A stretch of 64,000 bases of DNA, from contig NZ_PHSO01000006.1 in the NCBI RefSeq assembly GCF_002870965.1, positions 1-64,000 on the forward strand, given 5' to 3'. The notes under the pieces were generated by a model. It was given only the letters and a program-made list of their open reading frames with translations, was not told the origin of the DNA and made no database searches. This document shows, one piece after another, positions 34,602 through 45,640 of the stretch. The stretch's first letter is position 1. Each line of letters starts with the position of its first letter. The DNA comes from Tsuneonella flava (lineage in GTDB: Bacteria; Pseudomonadota; Alphaproteobacteria; Sphingomonadales; Sphingomonadaceae). A program made the position numbers and the translations under genes.

Positions 34602-35552
34602 CTAATGCTTCAGATCGTCCTCTATCCGCCGCACGCGGTTGGATAGCTGTTCCAGCAGTTTGCGGTTGGCGCTTACCAGATCGGCCAGAATGCCCAGCAT
34701 CACGCACAGGAAGCCCAGCACCAGCAGGCCGACCCCCAGCACCAGAGATTGCAGGTGTCCGTCGCCCTGCCCGTCGATGTAGAAATAGAGGAAGCGCAGC
34801 ACCGGGATCGCCCCGATCACGCCCAGCAGCGCGCCGATAAAGGCAAACACTTTCAACGCGTAATACTGGGCATAGGCACGCATGATAGTGGTGCCGGTGT
34901 TGATGATGAACTGCGGGATCGAACTGAACAGGCGCGACGGGCGGATCGGGCCGTTGGTCCGCACCGGCACCGATGTCACCGCCATCCGCTTGCGCCCGGC
35001 CTGAATCAGCATTTCGGTGGTGTAGGAAAATTCGGTGGTGACGTAGATCCGCCCTGCCGCTTCGCGGCTCATCGCGCGGAACCCGCTGACCGCATCGTCC
35101 ACTTCCACCCGCGACAGCCGCCGCACGGTCGCGCTACCCAGCCGTTGCAGCAGGCGCTTGACCGGGCCGAAATGGGCGTTGTTGCCGACCCCGCGATCCC
35201 CGATCACGACATCGGCGCGCCCGTCCAGAATTGGTTGCACCAGCGCGGGAATATCGGCCCCTTCGTATTGATTATCGGCATCGGTGTTGACGACGATGTC
35301 CGCCCCGGCGGCCAGCGCCGCCTCTATCCCGCTGCGGAATGCCGCTGCCAGCCCGCGATTGCGGCGGTGGCGCACGATATGGTGCACCCCCAGCTTGCGC
35401 GCGACATCCGATGTGCCATCGCTGCTCCCGTCATCGATCACCAAGTATTCGACGGTGTCGATGCCGGGGATCGTGCGCGGCAGGCAAGCGATCGTTTCGG
35501 GCAGGTGAGCGGCCTCGTTATAGGCCGGGATCTGGATAATCAGCTTGGTCAT
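34602..35552 (-). CDS. Polyprenyl-phosphate glycosyltransferase (GT2, DPM1/GtrB-like) with two C-terminal helices
   Basis: In this 316-aa protein residues 1-220 are a GT2 domain: LIIQIPAYNEAAHLPETIAC, EYLVIDDGSSDGTSDVARKL, and the DxD motif ADIVVNTDADNQYEGADIPA. Two membrane helices follow (VFAFIGALLGVIGAIPVLRF and LVLGVGLLVLGFLCVMLGIL), as in enzymes that load sugars onto undecaprenyl phosphate. It could supply the lipid-linked donor for the membrane glycosyltransferase at 14369. Before the casposon arrived it was about 1.2 kb from the GT4 gene. Confidence 0.87.
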   Translation of the reverse strand: MTKLIIQIPAYNEAAHLPETIACLPRTIPGIDTVEYLVIDDGSSDGTSDVARKLGVHHIVRHRRNRGLAAAFRSGIEAALAAGADIVVNTDADNQYEGADIPALVQPILDGRADVVIGDRGVGNNAHFGPVKRLLQRLGSATVRRLSRVEVDDAVSGFRAMSREAAGRIYVTTEFSYTTEMLIQAGRKRMAVTSVPVRTNGPIRPSRLFSSIPQFIINTGTTIMRAYAQYYALKVFAFIGALLGVIGAIPVLRFLYFYIDGQGDGHLQSLVLGVGLLVLGFLCVMLGILADLVSANRKLLEQLSNRVRRIEDDLKH

Positions 35553-35707
35553 GCGGCTTTGGTTCCCTGTCAGCCGCGCGGTTTAGGGGACAGGGGCGGC
35601 AGTCGGCAAGCGGTGGCGTGCCGTCATGCACCGCGATGAGCAGGTTGACGCGAGGGCGGGCCCATGCGGCGCGGCCTGCCCGCCTGGCGCGGGCCGTTTA
35701 CCGCAGG

Positions 35708-36049
35708 TTACTTCGGCGCAGCGGCATCGCCGGTTGCCGCATCCGGCTTGGCAGCGGGCGCCGGGGCGGCCTTGCCGTGGACCTTCATCTTATGATGTCT
35801 GGCATGATCGGCGTTGGTTTCGCTGGCAGGGGCGACCTGTTTGGCGGCCTCCTGCGCGGCGGGCACGTTTTTCGCATCGCCTTCCGCATCGGCGGTGTCG
35901 CCGGTCGAATCGCCCGAACCACCGCTGGCGATAATCCCGCTGGCCTTGTTGCTGCGGGTCGTGTTGTGGTTGGCCGGGTCAACCGCCAGCGCAGGCTGCG
36001 CGATCAGCATGGCGGCGCCAGCAGCGACGATAATTTTGGAAATTTTCAT
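35708..36049 (-). CDS. Small exported protein, unknown function
   Basis: This 113-aa protein starts from the ATG at 36049, chosen because of the upstream GGGGGAGA ribosome site and the signal peptide MKISKIIVAAGAAMLIAQPALA. The mature part is low-complexity, rich in Ala, Asp, Gly and Pro, with an HARHHKMKVHGK basic/histidine cluster near residue 90. No domain is recognised. It is monocistronic. The His-rich stretch could bind metal, but that is speculative. Confidence 0.7.
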   Translation of the reverse strand: MKISKIIVAAGAAMLIAQPALAVDPANHNTTRSNKASGIIASGGSGDSTGDTADAEGDAKNVPAAQEAAKQVAPASETNADHARHHKMKVHGKAAPAPAAKPDAATGDAAAPK

Positions 36050-36231
36050 ACGATCTCCCCCATTTTGCAGCAATTATGCTGTCATCAGTGAGATTCGGTG
36101 CCCGAATACCTCTTGAACTGGAGGCATAGAGACAAGTCTGCACAACATTCCGATGCAAGTTATCATTTATTCTTTATTATCAGAATATTACATCCCGTAT
36201 TTAGTGTCAAACAACCTGTCAAAGCGCCGCG

Positions 36232-37875
36232 TTAAAGCGTCAGCGCCCCGGTCAGGTCGCCCGGCGGCGGACCGCCTGCGGCAATCATGGCTTTCTCCCG
36301 CTCGACAAGGCCCGGCAGCGTTTCCAGCCCGAACCGCCGAACCAGAAAACGTGCAATAGAACCAGTGTCATAGATCGTATGATCGACATGGCCACGCTTG
36401 GCATGGGGCGACACGATCAGGGCCGGAATGCGAGTGCCCGGCCCCCAGCGATCCCCCTTCGGAGGGGCGACATGATCCCACCAGCCACCGTTTTCGTCGA
36501 AAGTGATAACCACCAGCATCCGATCCCATTGCGGTGAGTTACGCAGCACGTCGATCACGCCCGCCAGATGCCGGTCGCCCGCATCGACGTCCGAATATCC
36601 GGCATGCATATTGAGGTTTCCCTGAGGCTTATAGAAGCTAACCGCAGGCAGCTTGCCTTCCTCGGCATCGGCCAGAAACCGATTGGTCCGCGCCGTTTCA
36701 CCCAGCCCGCCATCGCGCAGATGACGCGCGCGCTCCGGCGTTCCGGGCGCGAACCGCATGAAGTAGTTAAATGGCTGATGATGCGGCTGAAAGTTCGGGC
36801 TCCACGGAAATTCCTTGCTTTTCGCATCGCCATCGAGCGCCGCCGACCACCCCCCGGCATACCACGCCCAGCTAACCCCGGCCGCGCTCAACCGGTCGCC
36901 AATCGTCGCATGGCTTTGCGGCGGCAAAGTCAGCGGGCTGCTCGCCAGCGCATAGCCTGGTTTGTCGGGATCTGGTTGATAACCGGGCATATATGGCGGC
37001 AGCATCGTGTTCACCGCGCGGAAATCGGGGGAGATAGAATCCGGCTGAAACCGGAGCGGCCCCTCCAGCGCACTGGCGGCCGTACCAGGCCGGACCAGCG
37101 GGCGAAGCTGCCCAGGAAAGGCCGGATCGAACTTCACAATCTTGCCCTTCGCCGGGCTCTCGTCCGCATTGGGATAAAACGGGGCGGTGGCCGATACCAA
37201 ATACTGATGATTGAGAAACGACCCGCCAAATGCGCCCATGAAGAAGTTGTCGCACAAGGCAAATTCGCGAGCGATCTGCCAGATACGCAAATTGGCGCTG
37301 CCGTCGCCATAGTGCCCCATCACCAGCGCGCCGCTATCGCCCCATGCGACAAAGCCATCGTTGCGACCGCCGTTGATCTGCAACTGATTGTTGTAGAAGC
37401 TATGTATCAGATCGCGTGTGATAATTCCGTGCGGAAGCGGGTCGCCATCCGGCGTTTTCAGAGCGAACGGAGCGTTAGGCAGTTGCGGCAGATCATCCGG
37501 CCCGATCAGAAACTCCCCGTGTTCCACCACCTGCTTCACCGGCACCAGCCCTTCCCATACCGGGGGAAGGTGAGGCAAAACGGTGCCATCGCGATCCCGC
37601 TGACGGAAACGCTCTGGCGCTACTGTGTCGAGCGGCTGTTCGAGCCCGGGAAAGCCCGCGAACAGATTGTTAAAGCTGCGGTTTTCTGCGTAGATCACGA
37701 CCACCGTATCGATCGCGTCGCGCAAATTTCCATCTGCGGATTTCCGTGATGCCTTTGCCTGAACCGGTGCATCGATCCCGATCCCGGCCACAGCGGTCAC
37801 TGTCGCCAGTCCGCCGAGCAACTCTCGCCGGTTGATGCCCGAAAGACTTCCAGATTTATCTTTATTTTCAGACAT
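36232..37875 (-). CDS. Tat-exported phosphoesterase (acid phosphatase AcpA / phospholipase C family)
   Basis: This 547-aa protein has a twin-arginine signal (INRRELLGGLATVTAVAGIG). The alkaline-phosphatase-like core includes VVVIYAENRSFNNLFAGFPG (the family nucleophile region) and VITFDENGGWWDHVAPPKGD (metal ligands). The HAKRGHVDHTIYDTGSIARF stretch near the C-terminus is typical. Such periplasmic enzymes release phosphate from phosphomonoesters or phospholipids; AcpA and PLC members cannot be told apart here. There are no pho-box or partner genes nearby. The 181 bp before the next gene (36050-36231) show nothing beyond AT-rich DNA. Confidence 0.87.
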   Translation of the reverse strand: MSENKDKSGSLSGINRRELLGGLATVTAVAGIGIDAPVQAKASRKSADGNLRDAIDTVVVIYAENRSFNNLFAGFPGLEQPLDTVAPERFRQRDRDGTVLPHLPPVWEGLVPVKQVVEHGEFLIGPDDLPQLPNAPFALKTPDGDPLPHGIITRDLIHSFYNNQLQINGGRNDGFVAWGDSGALVMGHYGDGSANLRIWQIAREFALCDNFFMGAFGGSFLNHQYLVSATAPFYPNADESPAKGKIVKFDPAFPGQLRPLVRPGTAASALEGPLRFQPDSISPDFRAVNTMLPPYMPGYQPDPDKPGYALASSPLTLPPQSHATIGDRLSAAGVSWAWYAGGWSAALDGDAKSKEFPWSPNFQPHHQPFNYFMRFAPGTPERARHLRDGGLGETARTNRFLADAEEGKLPAVSFYKPQGNLNMHAGYSDVDAGDRHLAGVIDVLRNSPQWDRMLVVITFDENGGWWDHVAPPKGDRWGPGTRIPALIVSPHAKRGHVDHTIYDTGSIARFLVRRFGLETLPGLVEREKAMIAAGGPPPGDLTGALTL

Positions 37876-38090
37876 ATCAAAACACCACGCTGCTCAATAA
37901 TGCAGATTACAATCCGCTCGGATCGCCGCTCACCTGACAGTGCAAAGCCGGACGCCTGCGACAAACCGCTCGATAGCCAGCAAATCGATTTTCGCCAAAC
38001 GGACAATTTGCGCGCACAATCGAAGACAGCCGCAGCCGGCAGCGGCAGACCTCAAGGACTTGCGGTTCCCCGCTAAATGTGTCCGGTGCG

Positions 38091-41000
38091 TCAGTGAAAA
38101 TCGTGGCTGTGAATGCGGATCAGATCTTCCGGATCGGCCAGGGGCGGTTGATAGGAATCAACGGATTGCGACATCGAACCTGAGCCACCACGATCTGGCA
38201 AACAAGAGGGCGTGGCCTGATCCTCACTCCCCGGACTATACGGGTAGTTCATCGCCCCGATCTGGCGAAGCATAGGTGTCAGATCATCGATCCGGTCAAT
38301 GATGATATGGATGACTTCGCCTTCCTTCTGAAGGCGGCCTTTCAGGCCGACCATCGACGAGGACATCACGACGCGGCGGAAAGTCTCGAAGCGGTCGGGC
38401 CAGACGATACCCTGGGCGACTCCGCTTTCATCCTCGATCGTGATGAACAGCACACCCTTGGCGCTTCCAGGCCTTTGCCTAACGAGCACGACTCCTGCGA
38501 CTTCAACACACTCACCATCTCTGATCGTGGAAAGATCGCCGCACCGCTTCATTCCGCGTTGAGTCAATTCACCCCGCAGGAACGAGACCGGATGTGCGCG
38601 AAGCGATAGCTGCGTCGTGCGATAATCCTCGACCACCTCACGCCCATCGCTCATCGCCTGTAATGCAATCAAGGGCTCGACACACTCGGCGCTGAACACG
38701 CCTTCCCGCGCGTCGGCTGCCGCGAACAGGGGCAGCGGTGCATCATCCACACCGTGCGCCTGCCATAAACCATTACGCCGATCACTGCCAAAACTATGAA
38801 AGGCATCGGCTTCGGCAAGACGTTCGATTGCTGCACGTGGCACACCGGCGCGGCGCCAGACTTCTTCGATTGACGTATAGAGCGCCGCGCCACGTGCAGA
38901 AGCGATTGCCGCACCATGCAGGTTGGCAAGGCCGCGCACCTGCCTGAACCCAAGCCGCACAGCAAACAAACCGTCTCTGGCCGGTTCGAGCGTGCAATCC
39001 CAGCGGCTGGCGTTGATGCAGACAGGTCGCACCTCGACCCCGTGCTGCTGTGCATCTTGTACGATCTGCGCCGGAGCATAAAACCCCATCGGCTGTGCAT
39101 TCAGCAGCGCAGCGCAAAACACGTCGGGATGATGGTGCTTCATCCAGCAAGAAGCATAAGCGATCTTAGCGAAGGAGGCAGCGTGGCTTTCCGGAAAGCC
39201 ATAACTACCAAACCCCTCGATCTGCTTGAAAGTGCGCTCAGCAAAGTCTTGCGGATAGCCGCGCTCCACCATGCCGCCGACCAGCTTGTCGTAGAAATGA
39301 CCTACGCCCCCGGTCAGCTTGAAGGTCGCCATGGCCCGGCGCAACTGATCGGCTTCGGCAGGTGTAAAGCCTGCGCCGACAATCGCTACTTTCATCGCCT
39401 GTTCCTGAAAGAGCGGAACGCCAAGCGTCTTCTCCAGTACCGCACGCAGTTCCGGCTTGGGATATTCGGGGCGCTCACGGCCTTCGCGACGCCGTAGATA
39501 GGGGTGAACCATGTCACCCTGAATCGGACCGGGCCGCACGATGGCGACCTCGATGACGAGATCGTAGAACCGGCGCGGCTTCATACGTGGCAGCATCGAC
39601 ATCTGCGCACGGCTTTCGATCTGAAAGGTGCCAAGAGTATCGGCCTTCTGGATCATGGCATAGACCCCCGGATCGTCATCCTGAAGGTCGGCCATCGTAA
39701 CCCGTATGCCTTTCTCCTGCTCAAGCAGAGCAAAGGCGCGGTTCATGCAGCCCAGCATGCCCAGGCCCAACACATCGACCTTCATGAACTTCAGCGCATC
39801 GATGTCGTCTTTGTCCCATTCGATGACTTGCCGATCCGCCATCGCGGCTGGCTCTATCGGCACCAGATCGTCAAGCCGGTCATGCGTCAGCACGAAGCCG
39901 CCGGGATGCTGCGAGAGATGGCGCGGCGTTCCGATCAGTCTGCTGGCAAGATCAAGCGCCAGGCGCAGGCGTCGATCGCTCAGATTGAGATTGAGTTCTT
40001 TCGCCTGTTTTTCTCCAACGCCATCAACCGACCAGCCCCAGACCAGTCCCGACAGGGAAACGGTCAGATCTTCGGGTAATCCCAACGCTTTGCCGACCTC
40101 ACGGATCGCTCCGCGCGCACGAAAGCGCATGACGACAGCGGTTAGCGCGGAATGACGGCGGCCATATGTTTCGTAGATCCACTGGATGACTTCCTCGCGC
40201 CGCTCATGCTCGAAGTCGACATCGATATCGGGCGGTTCGGGCCGTTCGCCCGAGATAAACCGTTCGAACAGCAACTCGTGCTTTACAGGGTCGATCGAAG
40301 TAATCCCCAGCACGAAACAGACGCAGCTGTTCGCTGCCGAACCACGTCCCTGACAAAGAATGCCCCGCCGACGAGCTTCGGTAACGATAGCGTTTACGGT
40401 CAGAAAATAAGGCGCATAATCGAGCTGGCGGATCAATGCGAGTTCATGCGCGATCTGATCGGCATGGGCCTGAGGGATCCCGCCGGGGAACATCCGCTGT
40501 GCTGCCTCCTGCGACAGCTTTTCCAGCGCCTCCTGCGCGCTCATACCTGCCAGCACCCGCTCATGCGGATATTGATAGCTCAGTTCGCCAAGATCGAAGG
40601 TGCAGGTAGCGGCGATATCGGCAGTCGCCTGAACCGCATCGGGAAAAGCGGCGAAGCGGCGCTCCATTTCTTCCGGCGATTTGAGATTGCGATCGCCATG
40701 ACGTTCGCGCCGGAATCCTAGCCGGTCGACCGTCGTACCTTCACGAATGGCAGTGACAATATCCTGCAACAGGCGCGCATTGCTCGAATGATAAAGCACA
40801 TCACCGGTGGCAACGCAGCGCAGATCCGCATCGTCTGCCATCGCGGCCAGATCGTGCAGCCTGAGCATATCGTCAGGCCGGCGGCGCAGCGTAAGGGCAA
40901 GATGGCCCCGCAGGCCAAACACATTACGCAAGTCAGCCAAATCGTTCGCCAGCCCGGCATCTGGCATATTGGGCAGGAGAATAGCGATCAGCCCTTCGGC

Positions 41001-41342
41001 ATGATGCGCGATATCGCTCCATTCGAGCACGCATTGCCCTTTGCCTCCACATGCCTTGCCGACGGTAAGCAGCCGGGTCATGCGGGACCATGCGGCGCGG
41101 TCGGTGGGATACAGCAACAGTTGTCGACCATCGGTGAGATGTACGCGCGTACCTGCAATCAGCCGCACGCCGGTTGTCTTTTGCCCCTGCCAGGCACGAA
41201 CCATACCAGCGACTGTGCCTAAGTCAGCCATGCCCAGTGCCGAATACCCCAACAGAGCGGCCGCAGAAAACAGGTCTTCGGGCGAAGATGCGCCGCGCAG
41301 GAATGAGAAATGGCTGGTGACCTGCAGCTCGACGTAGGTCAT
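38091..41342 (-). CDS. dnaE2: Error-prone DNA polymerase ImuC/DnaE2
   Basis: This 1083-aa protein starts from the ATG at 41342, overlapping the imuB stop by 4 bp. It is a C-family polymerase with the PHP domain first ([40 protein letters not shown]), a palm with [20 protein letters not shown], and the finger region [22 protein letters not shown]-terminal OB fold follows ([40 protein letters not shown]). It performs mutagenic translesion synthesis during the SOS response together with ImuA and ImuB. The length is normal for DnaE2. Confidence 0.96.
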   Translation of the reverse strand: MTYVELQVTSHFSFLRGASSPEDLFSAAALLGYSALGMADLGTVAGMVRAWQGQKTTGVRLIAGTRVHLTDGRQLLLYPTDRAAWSRMTRLLTVGKACGGKGQCVLEWSDIAHHAEGLIAILLPNMPDAGLANDLADLRNVFGLRGHLALTLRRRPDDMLRLHDLAAMADDADLRCVATGDVLYHSSNARLLQDIVTAIREGTTVDRLGFRRERHGDRNLKSPEEMERRFAAFPDAVQATADIAATCTFDLGELSYQYPHERVLAGMSAQEALEKLSQEAAQRMFPGGIPQAHADQIAHELALIRQLDYAPYFLTVNAIVTEARRRGILCQGRGSAANSCVCFVLGITSIDPVKHELLFERFISGERPEPPDIDVDFEHERREEVIQWIYETYGRRHSALTAVVMRFRARGAIREVGKALGLPEDLTVSLSGLVWGWSVDGVGEKQAKELNLNLSDRRLRLALDLASRLIGTPRHLSQHPGGFVLTHDRLDDLVPIEPAAMADRQVIEWDKDDIDALKFMKVDVLGLGMLGCMNRAFALLEQEKGIRVTMADLQDDDPGVYAMIQKADTLGTFQIESRAQMSMLPRMKPRRFYDLVIEVAIVRPGPIQGDMVHPYLRRREGRERPEYPKPELRAVLEKTLGVPLFQEQAMKVAIVGAGFTPAEADQLRRAMATFKLTGGVGHFYDKLVGGMVERGYPQDFAERTFKQIEGFGSYGFPESHAASFAKIAYASCWMKHHHPDVFCAALLNAQPMGFYAPAQIVQDAQQHGVEVRPVCINASRWDCTLEPARDGLFAVRLGFRQVRGLANLHGAAIASARGAALYTSIEEVWRRAGVPRAAIERLAEADAFHSFGSDRRNGLWQAHGVDDAPLPLFAAADAREGVFSAECVEPLIALQAMSDGREVVEDYRTTQLSLRAHPVSFLRGELTQRGMKRCGDLSTIRDGECVEVAGVVLVRQRPGSAKGVLFITIEDESGVAQGIVWPDRFETFRRVVMSSSMVGLKGRLQKEGEVIHIIIDRIDDLTPMLRQIGAMNYPYSPGSEDQATPSCLPDRGGSGSMSQSVDSYQPPLADPEDLIRIHSHDFH

Positions 41343-43087
41343 CCGAACGCCCCATGCATCCACCAGCTGCGATCGCCCGTCTCGACCTCGACGCCGTCAC
41401 CACGTCGGAACAGCCAGAACCGGCGGCCTTCGCAATCCTCCACGCGGTAGTAATCCCGTACCGCCCAGACCTCGCCATCGCGCACCCACCATTCGCCATA
41501 AATGCGCTCTGGCCCGTCGCCTGCGATCACATCATGCATCTGCCCCCGCCAGCCAAAGCGACGCGGCGGATGATCGGGCAGCAAGGCGATAACCCCAAAC
41601 AGCGGTTCAGGCCGGGCCAGCAACCGGGCCGGACGTTTCCACGTCGGCCAGCCTGTTGCTTCCGACAAGGGCCCCGTCCTGACCACCGCGCGTTCAGGAA
41701 CATCGCTTTCAACCAGTGTAGATTTGAAGAGCGCATCATGTCCGATCCGCCCGGCCAGCCGATCGACCAGACCGGCGATGTCCATCTCCGGCGTTTCGCC
41801 AGTCAGTACAGAGGCGCAATTCTCAGCATCCAGCACCTCTGTATGACGCGCGGTTAGTCTGCCCGCCTCGATCCCCATACCCGGATCGATCCGCTCCAGC
41901 CGAAACGTCAGAAGCTTTATCAGGTGCTGTGCATTGCGGCTTGCCCGCGCCAGACCGACGCCAATGGTCTGCTCGGTGCCATCGACCCGCAAGAAGGCAA
42001 GCGTGGCCTGTCGGACCCCCAGACCGCGCGCGCGCAGTGCATCGACGAGGTCCTGCGTCAAATCGCTCATCACCTGTGCAATGGCTTCGGCAGTGAAGAT
42101 CGGTTCCAACAGACGGCGCTCAGCCACCGGCGCTTCGAATGGCACTACGCTGTCGATCGGTTCTGCAAGACGACCGATAGCCTGATCGAGCCGGTCGATC
42201 GCATTGCGGCCGAGGCGCTTCGCCAGTGGGCCACGCGGAAGCGGCAGCAGATCCCCGATGCGTTCGAGCCCAAAACGCCTGGCGGCTGCGAGTGCGCCAG
42301 TTTCCAGCCGCAGCGCCGCCAATGGCAGTGGAGCGATCGCTGCGGTTGCCTGACCCGGCGCAACGATAGTGATTGGATTGCCAGAGAACCGCGCCAATGC
42401 ATGGGCCGCCCCCGGCGTATCGGTAATCGCCACCCGCGCGGTCAGCCGTAATCGGGTAAAGAAAGCCAGCAACCGGCGGCAGAATGCCGCTTCGCCGCCG
42501 AACAGGTGGCTGGTGCCTGTCAGATCGAGAAACAGGCCATCGGGAGCCGCCACCGCAACAAGCGGAGTCCAATGACGCGCCGCATGAATGGCCAGACGTC
42601 CAAGAGCAGCGTTCTCTGCGGCGAGATCTGCGGGCCTGATATCGAGCTCGGCATAAAGCGCGCGTGCCTGCGCGACCGCCATACCAGGGCGAAGACCAAG
42701 GGTCAGAGCGACGCCGTTGGCAGCATGAATGACTTCGCACTGTCTCTGCCGGATAGACAGAACCAGCGGAGCATCAATCGCAGGAGCTGGAGGTGCCGCG
42801 CTGACGACCTGCAAGTCTTCGTTTTCTGGCAAGCCTCTGAACGGATGCTCCTGCGCTTCCGAACGTCGTCCAAGTTCGCGCACAGGCAGTTGCCGGTACG
42901 CAGCGATCGTTCCTTCCCGTGCCCAGCGCGCACCCGGTCGCCAGTGCCCGTTACGCGGCACCGAACAGTCTCCCGGATCGTCAGAGAGCGGGAGTTCGGC
43001 AGCACGTTTAAGCGGCTTTGACGTGCCGTTCCGCCCCAGCTGCTCGATCGGAAGCTGCGGCAGGAACAGCGAGGCGACCCTGCGCAT
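41339..43087 (-). CDS. imuB: ImuB, Y-family polymerase-like SOS mutagenesis protein
   Basis: This 582-aa protein starts from the ATG at 43087, which follows GGAGGG; the frame extends upstream only as a shadow of imuA. It resembles DinB/UmuC polymerases ([56 protein letters not shown]) but lacks the paired catalytic acids of active Y-family enzymes, as is normal for ImuB. It acts as hub linking ImuA, DnaE2 and the beta clamp. Its first 80 bp overlap imuA in another frame. Confidence 0.94.
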   Translation of the reverse strand: MRRVASLFLPQLPIEQLGRNGTSKPLKRAAELPLSDDPGDCSVPRNGHWRPGARWAREGTIAAYRQLPVRELGRRSEAQEHPFRGLPENEDLQVVSAAPPAPAIDAPLVLSIRQRQCEVIHAANGVALTLGLRPGMAVAQARALYAELDIRPADLAAENAALGRLAIHAARHWTPLVAVAAPDGLFLDLTGTSHLFGGEAAFCRRLLAFFTRLRLTARVAITDTPGAAHALARFSGNPITIVAPGQATAAIAPLPLAALRLETGALAAARRFGLERIGDLLPLPRGPLAKRLGRNAIDRLDQAIGRLAEPIDSVVPFEAPVAERRLLEPIFTAEAIAQVMSDLTQDLVDALRARGLGVRQATLAFLRVDGTEQTIGVGLARASRNAQHLIKLLTFRLERIDPGMGIEAGRLTARHTEVLDAENCASVLTGETPEMDIAGLVDRLAGRIGHDALFKSTLVESDVPERAVVRTGPLSEATGWPTWKRPARLLARPEPLFGVIALLPDHPPRRFGWRGQMHDVIAGDGPERIYGEWWVRDGEVWAVRDYYRVEDCEGRRFWLFRRGDGVEVETGDRSWWMHGAFG

Positions 43088-43763
43088 CGCATCCCTCCAG
43101 AACAATCGAAAACGGATTACCGTTGCGCTGACGCACCAGTTCGACTGTCCAACGCGGACGCCCGACACCGGGCACTCCCAACGGTGTGGACAGCGCACAG
43201 CCGATACGCCAGCGTGTGGTCGCTGCAGACGGGGCGCTGAGCGGACACAACTCCCGCTTGCGCCATCGCCGCAAAAGTAGTGCCGGAGTCTGCCCATCGG
43301 CTGCGGCAAGTTGGAGACGCCGCGATGCCGTCATATCCACACGACGCACCTCGCCGATAACCGCGGCAAGACCGCGGTGGCGCAATCCATCTTCCATAAC
43401 CGCCAACAGCTCGCGATCATCGCGCGCCTGTGCAAAAAGCAAGCGTTCCGGCGGCAAACCGGCTTGCTCGAGAGCAGGAGCATAAAGGTCAAACCGGCTT
43501 AAAGCCCACAATACCGGGCCCGACGAAGCACGCGTGGCAATACCCGCTGCAAACAAAGTGGCTGCCGCTTCCTCAGCCAGCGCCGGGGCCGAAGGCGCAA
43601 TTTCGTGGAGAGCACCCATTGCCAGACCTCCATCAGCGAGTCTGCGATCCACCTCGTCGATACTGAACGGCAGCGTTCCACGAGCCCGCGTCGGGGTATC
43701 GAACTGGGCAATCTGCTGCCGCAGCTCGTCAATAAGGAGGGGGCGGGTTAATCCGGGCATCAC
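43008..43763 (-). CDS. imuA: ImuA, SOS mutagenesis accessory protein
   Basis: This 251-aa protein (Met2 at 43760 is equally possible) is a RecA/SulA-like accessory protein of the mutasome. It has the segment TLPFSIDEVDRRLADGGLAM GALHEIAP and PVLWALSRFDLYAPALEQAG typical of alphaproteobacterial ImuA. It heads the imuA-imuB-dnaE2 operon behind a LexA box. The 80-bp overlap with imuB is long for coupled genes and may reflect late termination rather than function. Confidence 0.9.
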   Translation of the reverse strand: MMPGLTRPLLIDELRQQIAQFDTPTRARGTLPFSIDEVDRRLADGGLAMGALHEIAPSAPALAEEAAATLFAAGIATRASSGPVLWALSRFDLYAPALEQAGLPPERLLFAQARDDRELLAVMEDGLRHRGLAAVIGEVRRVDMTASRRLQLAAADGQTPALLLRRWRKRELCPLSAPSAATTRWRIGCALSTPLGVPGVGRPRWTVELVRQRNGNPFSIVLEGCDAQGRLAVPAAASDRAAGAERHVKAA

Positions 43764-43779
43764 GACTCAAAAACTATAT

Positions 43780-43794
43780 GTTCACTTTATGTTC
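43780..43794 (-). promoter_or_regulatory. LexA (SOS) box upstream of imuA
   Basis: GTTC-ACTTTAT-GTTC is the direct-repeat GTTC-N7-GTTC motif of alphaproteobacterial LexA. It ends 17 bp before the imuA start and should repress the cassette until DNA damage. Confidence 0.9.
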
Positions 43795-43934
43795 CACTTT
43801 AAACATACTGCGTCAAGATGCTTGTCGTTGCAGGGGGTTAGAACCCATTGATCATTTGCCAGAAGATACCGGTTGCAGCGTTTATTACGACGGTAAGCCG
43901 TGAACCTGCACACGGCTCCATAGGACGAGCGCCA

Positions 43935-44822
43935 TCACAGCATGATTGCGCCCTGATGTGACAGCGTTTTGCGTGCAAGAGCCTGTCCTGACTCCGCACA
44001 TTCAACCAATGACCGCGAGTTCAACCAGCCACTCAGAAAACCTGCATTGAACGCGTCGCCGGCACCGCTGGAATCAATCATTTCGGCGGACTTGGCAGGG
44101 ACAATCTGTGGCATCTCATGACCGGTTGTGCCCAGAACGCAGCCGCGCTCGGCCGCTTTTACCGCTACCACGCCCTGATGGAACGAAAGCCACCGCTTGG
44201 CGATCTCCTGCTCGTCCTCGTCGGTCTCCCACAGCTCACGCTCATCGGTGTTGGTGGGCAGCCCGATCGTTGCTGCAACCATCGCGCGTTCCGAAAGTGC
44301 TCTCGCACACTGGGCACCTTCCCAAAGGGCCGGGCGATAGTTGCTATCGTAAGCGACATCCTTGCCATCGGCCTTGCGCTGAGCCGACAGAGCGAGCAGC
44401 TGCTCGCGGCCTTCCGGGGAAATGATCGCCAGCGAGATGAGGCTGAAGTACACAAGCCTCGCCAAGGCAGCCTCGGCCAATGCGGAGTGCATCCCCGGCA
44501 GTTCGAACATCTCGCGCGCCGCGCTGCGATCGCGCCAATAGAGAAAGCTGCGCTCTCCATCGCCATCCACGTGAATCGCGTAGATGCCAAGGTTGCGCGC
44601 GGGATGACGCAGAACATAGCGCGTATCGACACCTTCGGCAGACCAGGCTGCTTCCAGCGCGTCACTGATAGGATCGTTGCCGATTGCCGTGACGTAAGCC
44701 ACGTCATGACCAGCCCGCGCGAGATGGATCGCGGTATTGAGCGTATCGCCGCCATAGCGGAGACCGGCTCCGCCATGGCTATGATACTCCAGCATCGCTT
44801 CGCCGAAGATAAAGGTTGTCAT
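43935..44822 (-). CDS. kdgK: 2-dehydro-3-deoxygluconokinase (KDG kinase, PfkB family)
   Basis: This 295-aa PfkB kinase has the N-terminal FGEAMLEYHSHGGAGLRYGG substrate region, NYRPALWEG, and the C-terminal signature SSGAGDAFNAGF with catalytic D256. It phosphorylates KDG, the reduction product of alginate-derived DEH, to KDPG for the Entner-Doudoroff aldolase. It is the last gene of the alginate operon; no KDPG aldolase follows in this window, so a chromosomal copy elsewhere must serve. The 171 bp after it contain only the SOS operator and a small hairpin (about 43898-43918). Confidence 0.9.
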   Translation of the reverse strand: MTTFIFGEAMLEYHSHGGAGLRYGGDTLNTAIHLARAGHDVAYVTAIGNDPISDALEAAWSAEGVDTRYVLRHPARNLGIYAIHVDGDGERSFLYWRDRSAAREMFELPGMHSALAEAALARLVYFSLISLAIISPEGREQLLALSAQRKADGKDVAYDSNYRPALWEGAQCARALSERAMVAATIGLPTNTDERELWETDEDEQEIAKRWLSFHQGVVAVKAAERGCVLGTTGHEMPQIVPAKSAEMIDSSGAGDAFNAGFLSGWLNSRSLVECAESGQALARKTLSHQGAIML

Positions 44823-44850
44823 TGCAGCCTGTTGTCGCGGTTGCTCCCGG

Positions 44851-45606
44851 TCAGGAGAAAGCGAGACCTCCGTTGATGTCGAGATTTACGCCCGTAAGGA
44901 AAGAGGCTTCGTCGGAGGCGAGATACGCGACAGTGTCGGCGCATTCCTCTGCACACCCTTCACGGCGCAGCGGGGTGGCGTTGGCGACATTTTTGCGCGC
45001 TTCGTCCTTGGTGAAGTCGTCATGGAACCTGGTCGCAATCATGCCGGGGCACAGCGAGTTCACGCGGATTCCCTTCGGCCCCAGTTCCTTGGCCATCGCG
45101 CGGGTCCAGGTCATCACTGCCCCCTTGGATGTCGCATAGGCACTGGCGCCCGGACCGCCTCCATCACGACCGGCGAGCGATGCAAAATTCACGATGGACG
45201 AGCCTGCAGGCATGTGCGGCACAGCGGCCTTAGTCGCGAGAAACGTCGAGGTCATGTTTAGTTGCATGAGGAAGTTGAAAAAATCCTCGTCCATTTCGTC
45301 CAGCGTCTTTCGCGCGACCAATCCACCAACGACATTGGCGAGAATGTGGATCTCGTCACCAAATGCTTCACGCGCTGCATCGATCAGCGCCTGCGCCGAC
45401 GCACCCTTAGTCATATCTGCGTGGACTTTGATCGCTTTGCCGCCACTAGCAGCCTCGATCAGAGCAAGCGTCGCATCGACATCGCTCTCGTTGTCGAACC
45501 AATTGACGGCGACGTTCGCCCCTTCGCTGGCCAGCTTCACGGAGATAGCGCGTCCGATATCGCGACTGCCCCCGGTGACGATTGCGGTTTTACCCTTGAG
45601 CTTCAT
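44851..45606 (-). CDS. SDR-family oxidoreductase, probable DEH reductase
   Basis: In this 251-aa short-chain dehydrogenase the cofactor loop is TGGSRDIGRAISV, in which the usual second glycine of TGxxxGIG is Asp (SRDIG). The catalytic Tyr-Lys lies in GASAYATSKGAV and the C-terminus is LASDEASFLTGVNLDINGGL. In alginate operons this enzyme reduces 4-deoxy-L-erythro-5-hexoseulose uronate (DEH) to KDG with NAD(P)H, as for the Sphingomonas A1 reductases. The position between transporter and KDG kinase supports this. Cofactor preference cannot be judged. Confidence 0.85.
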   Translation of the reverse strand: MKLKGKTAIVTGGSRDIGRAISVKLASEGANVAVNWFDNESDVDATLALIEAASGGKAIKVHADMTKGASAQALIDAAREAFGDEIHILANVVGGLVARKTLDEMDEDFFNFLMQLNMTSTFLATKAAVPHMPAGSSIVNFASLAGRDGGGPGASAYATSKGAVMTWTRAMAKELGPKGIRVNSLCPGMIATRFHDDFTKDEARKNVANATPLRREGCAEECADTVAYLASDEASFLTGVNLDINGGLAFS

Positions 45607-45640
45607 GTGTATGTCCCAGTCTTTTTGAGGGTTGGCCGCA

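Noticed and set aside
35618-36091. Plus-strand open frame opposite the small exported protein
   Set aside because: The minus-strand gene has a signal peptide and ribosome site; the plus frame has neither.
43898-43918. Terminator after kdgK
   Set aside because: The 7-bp AGCCGTG/CACGGCT stem has no T-tract in either direction, so it is noted but not called.
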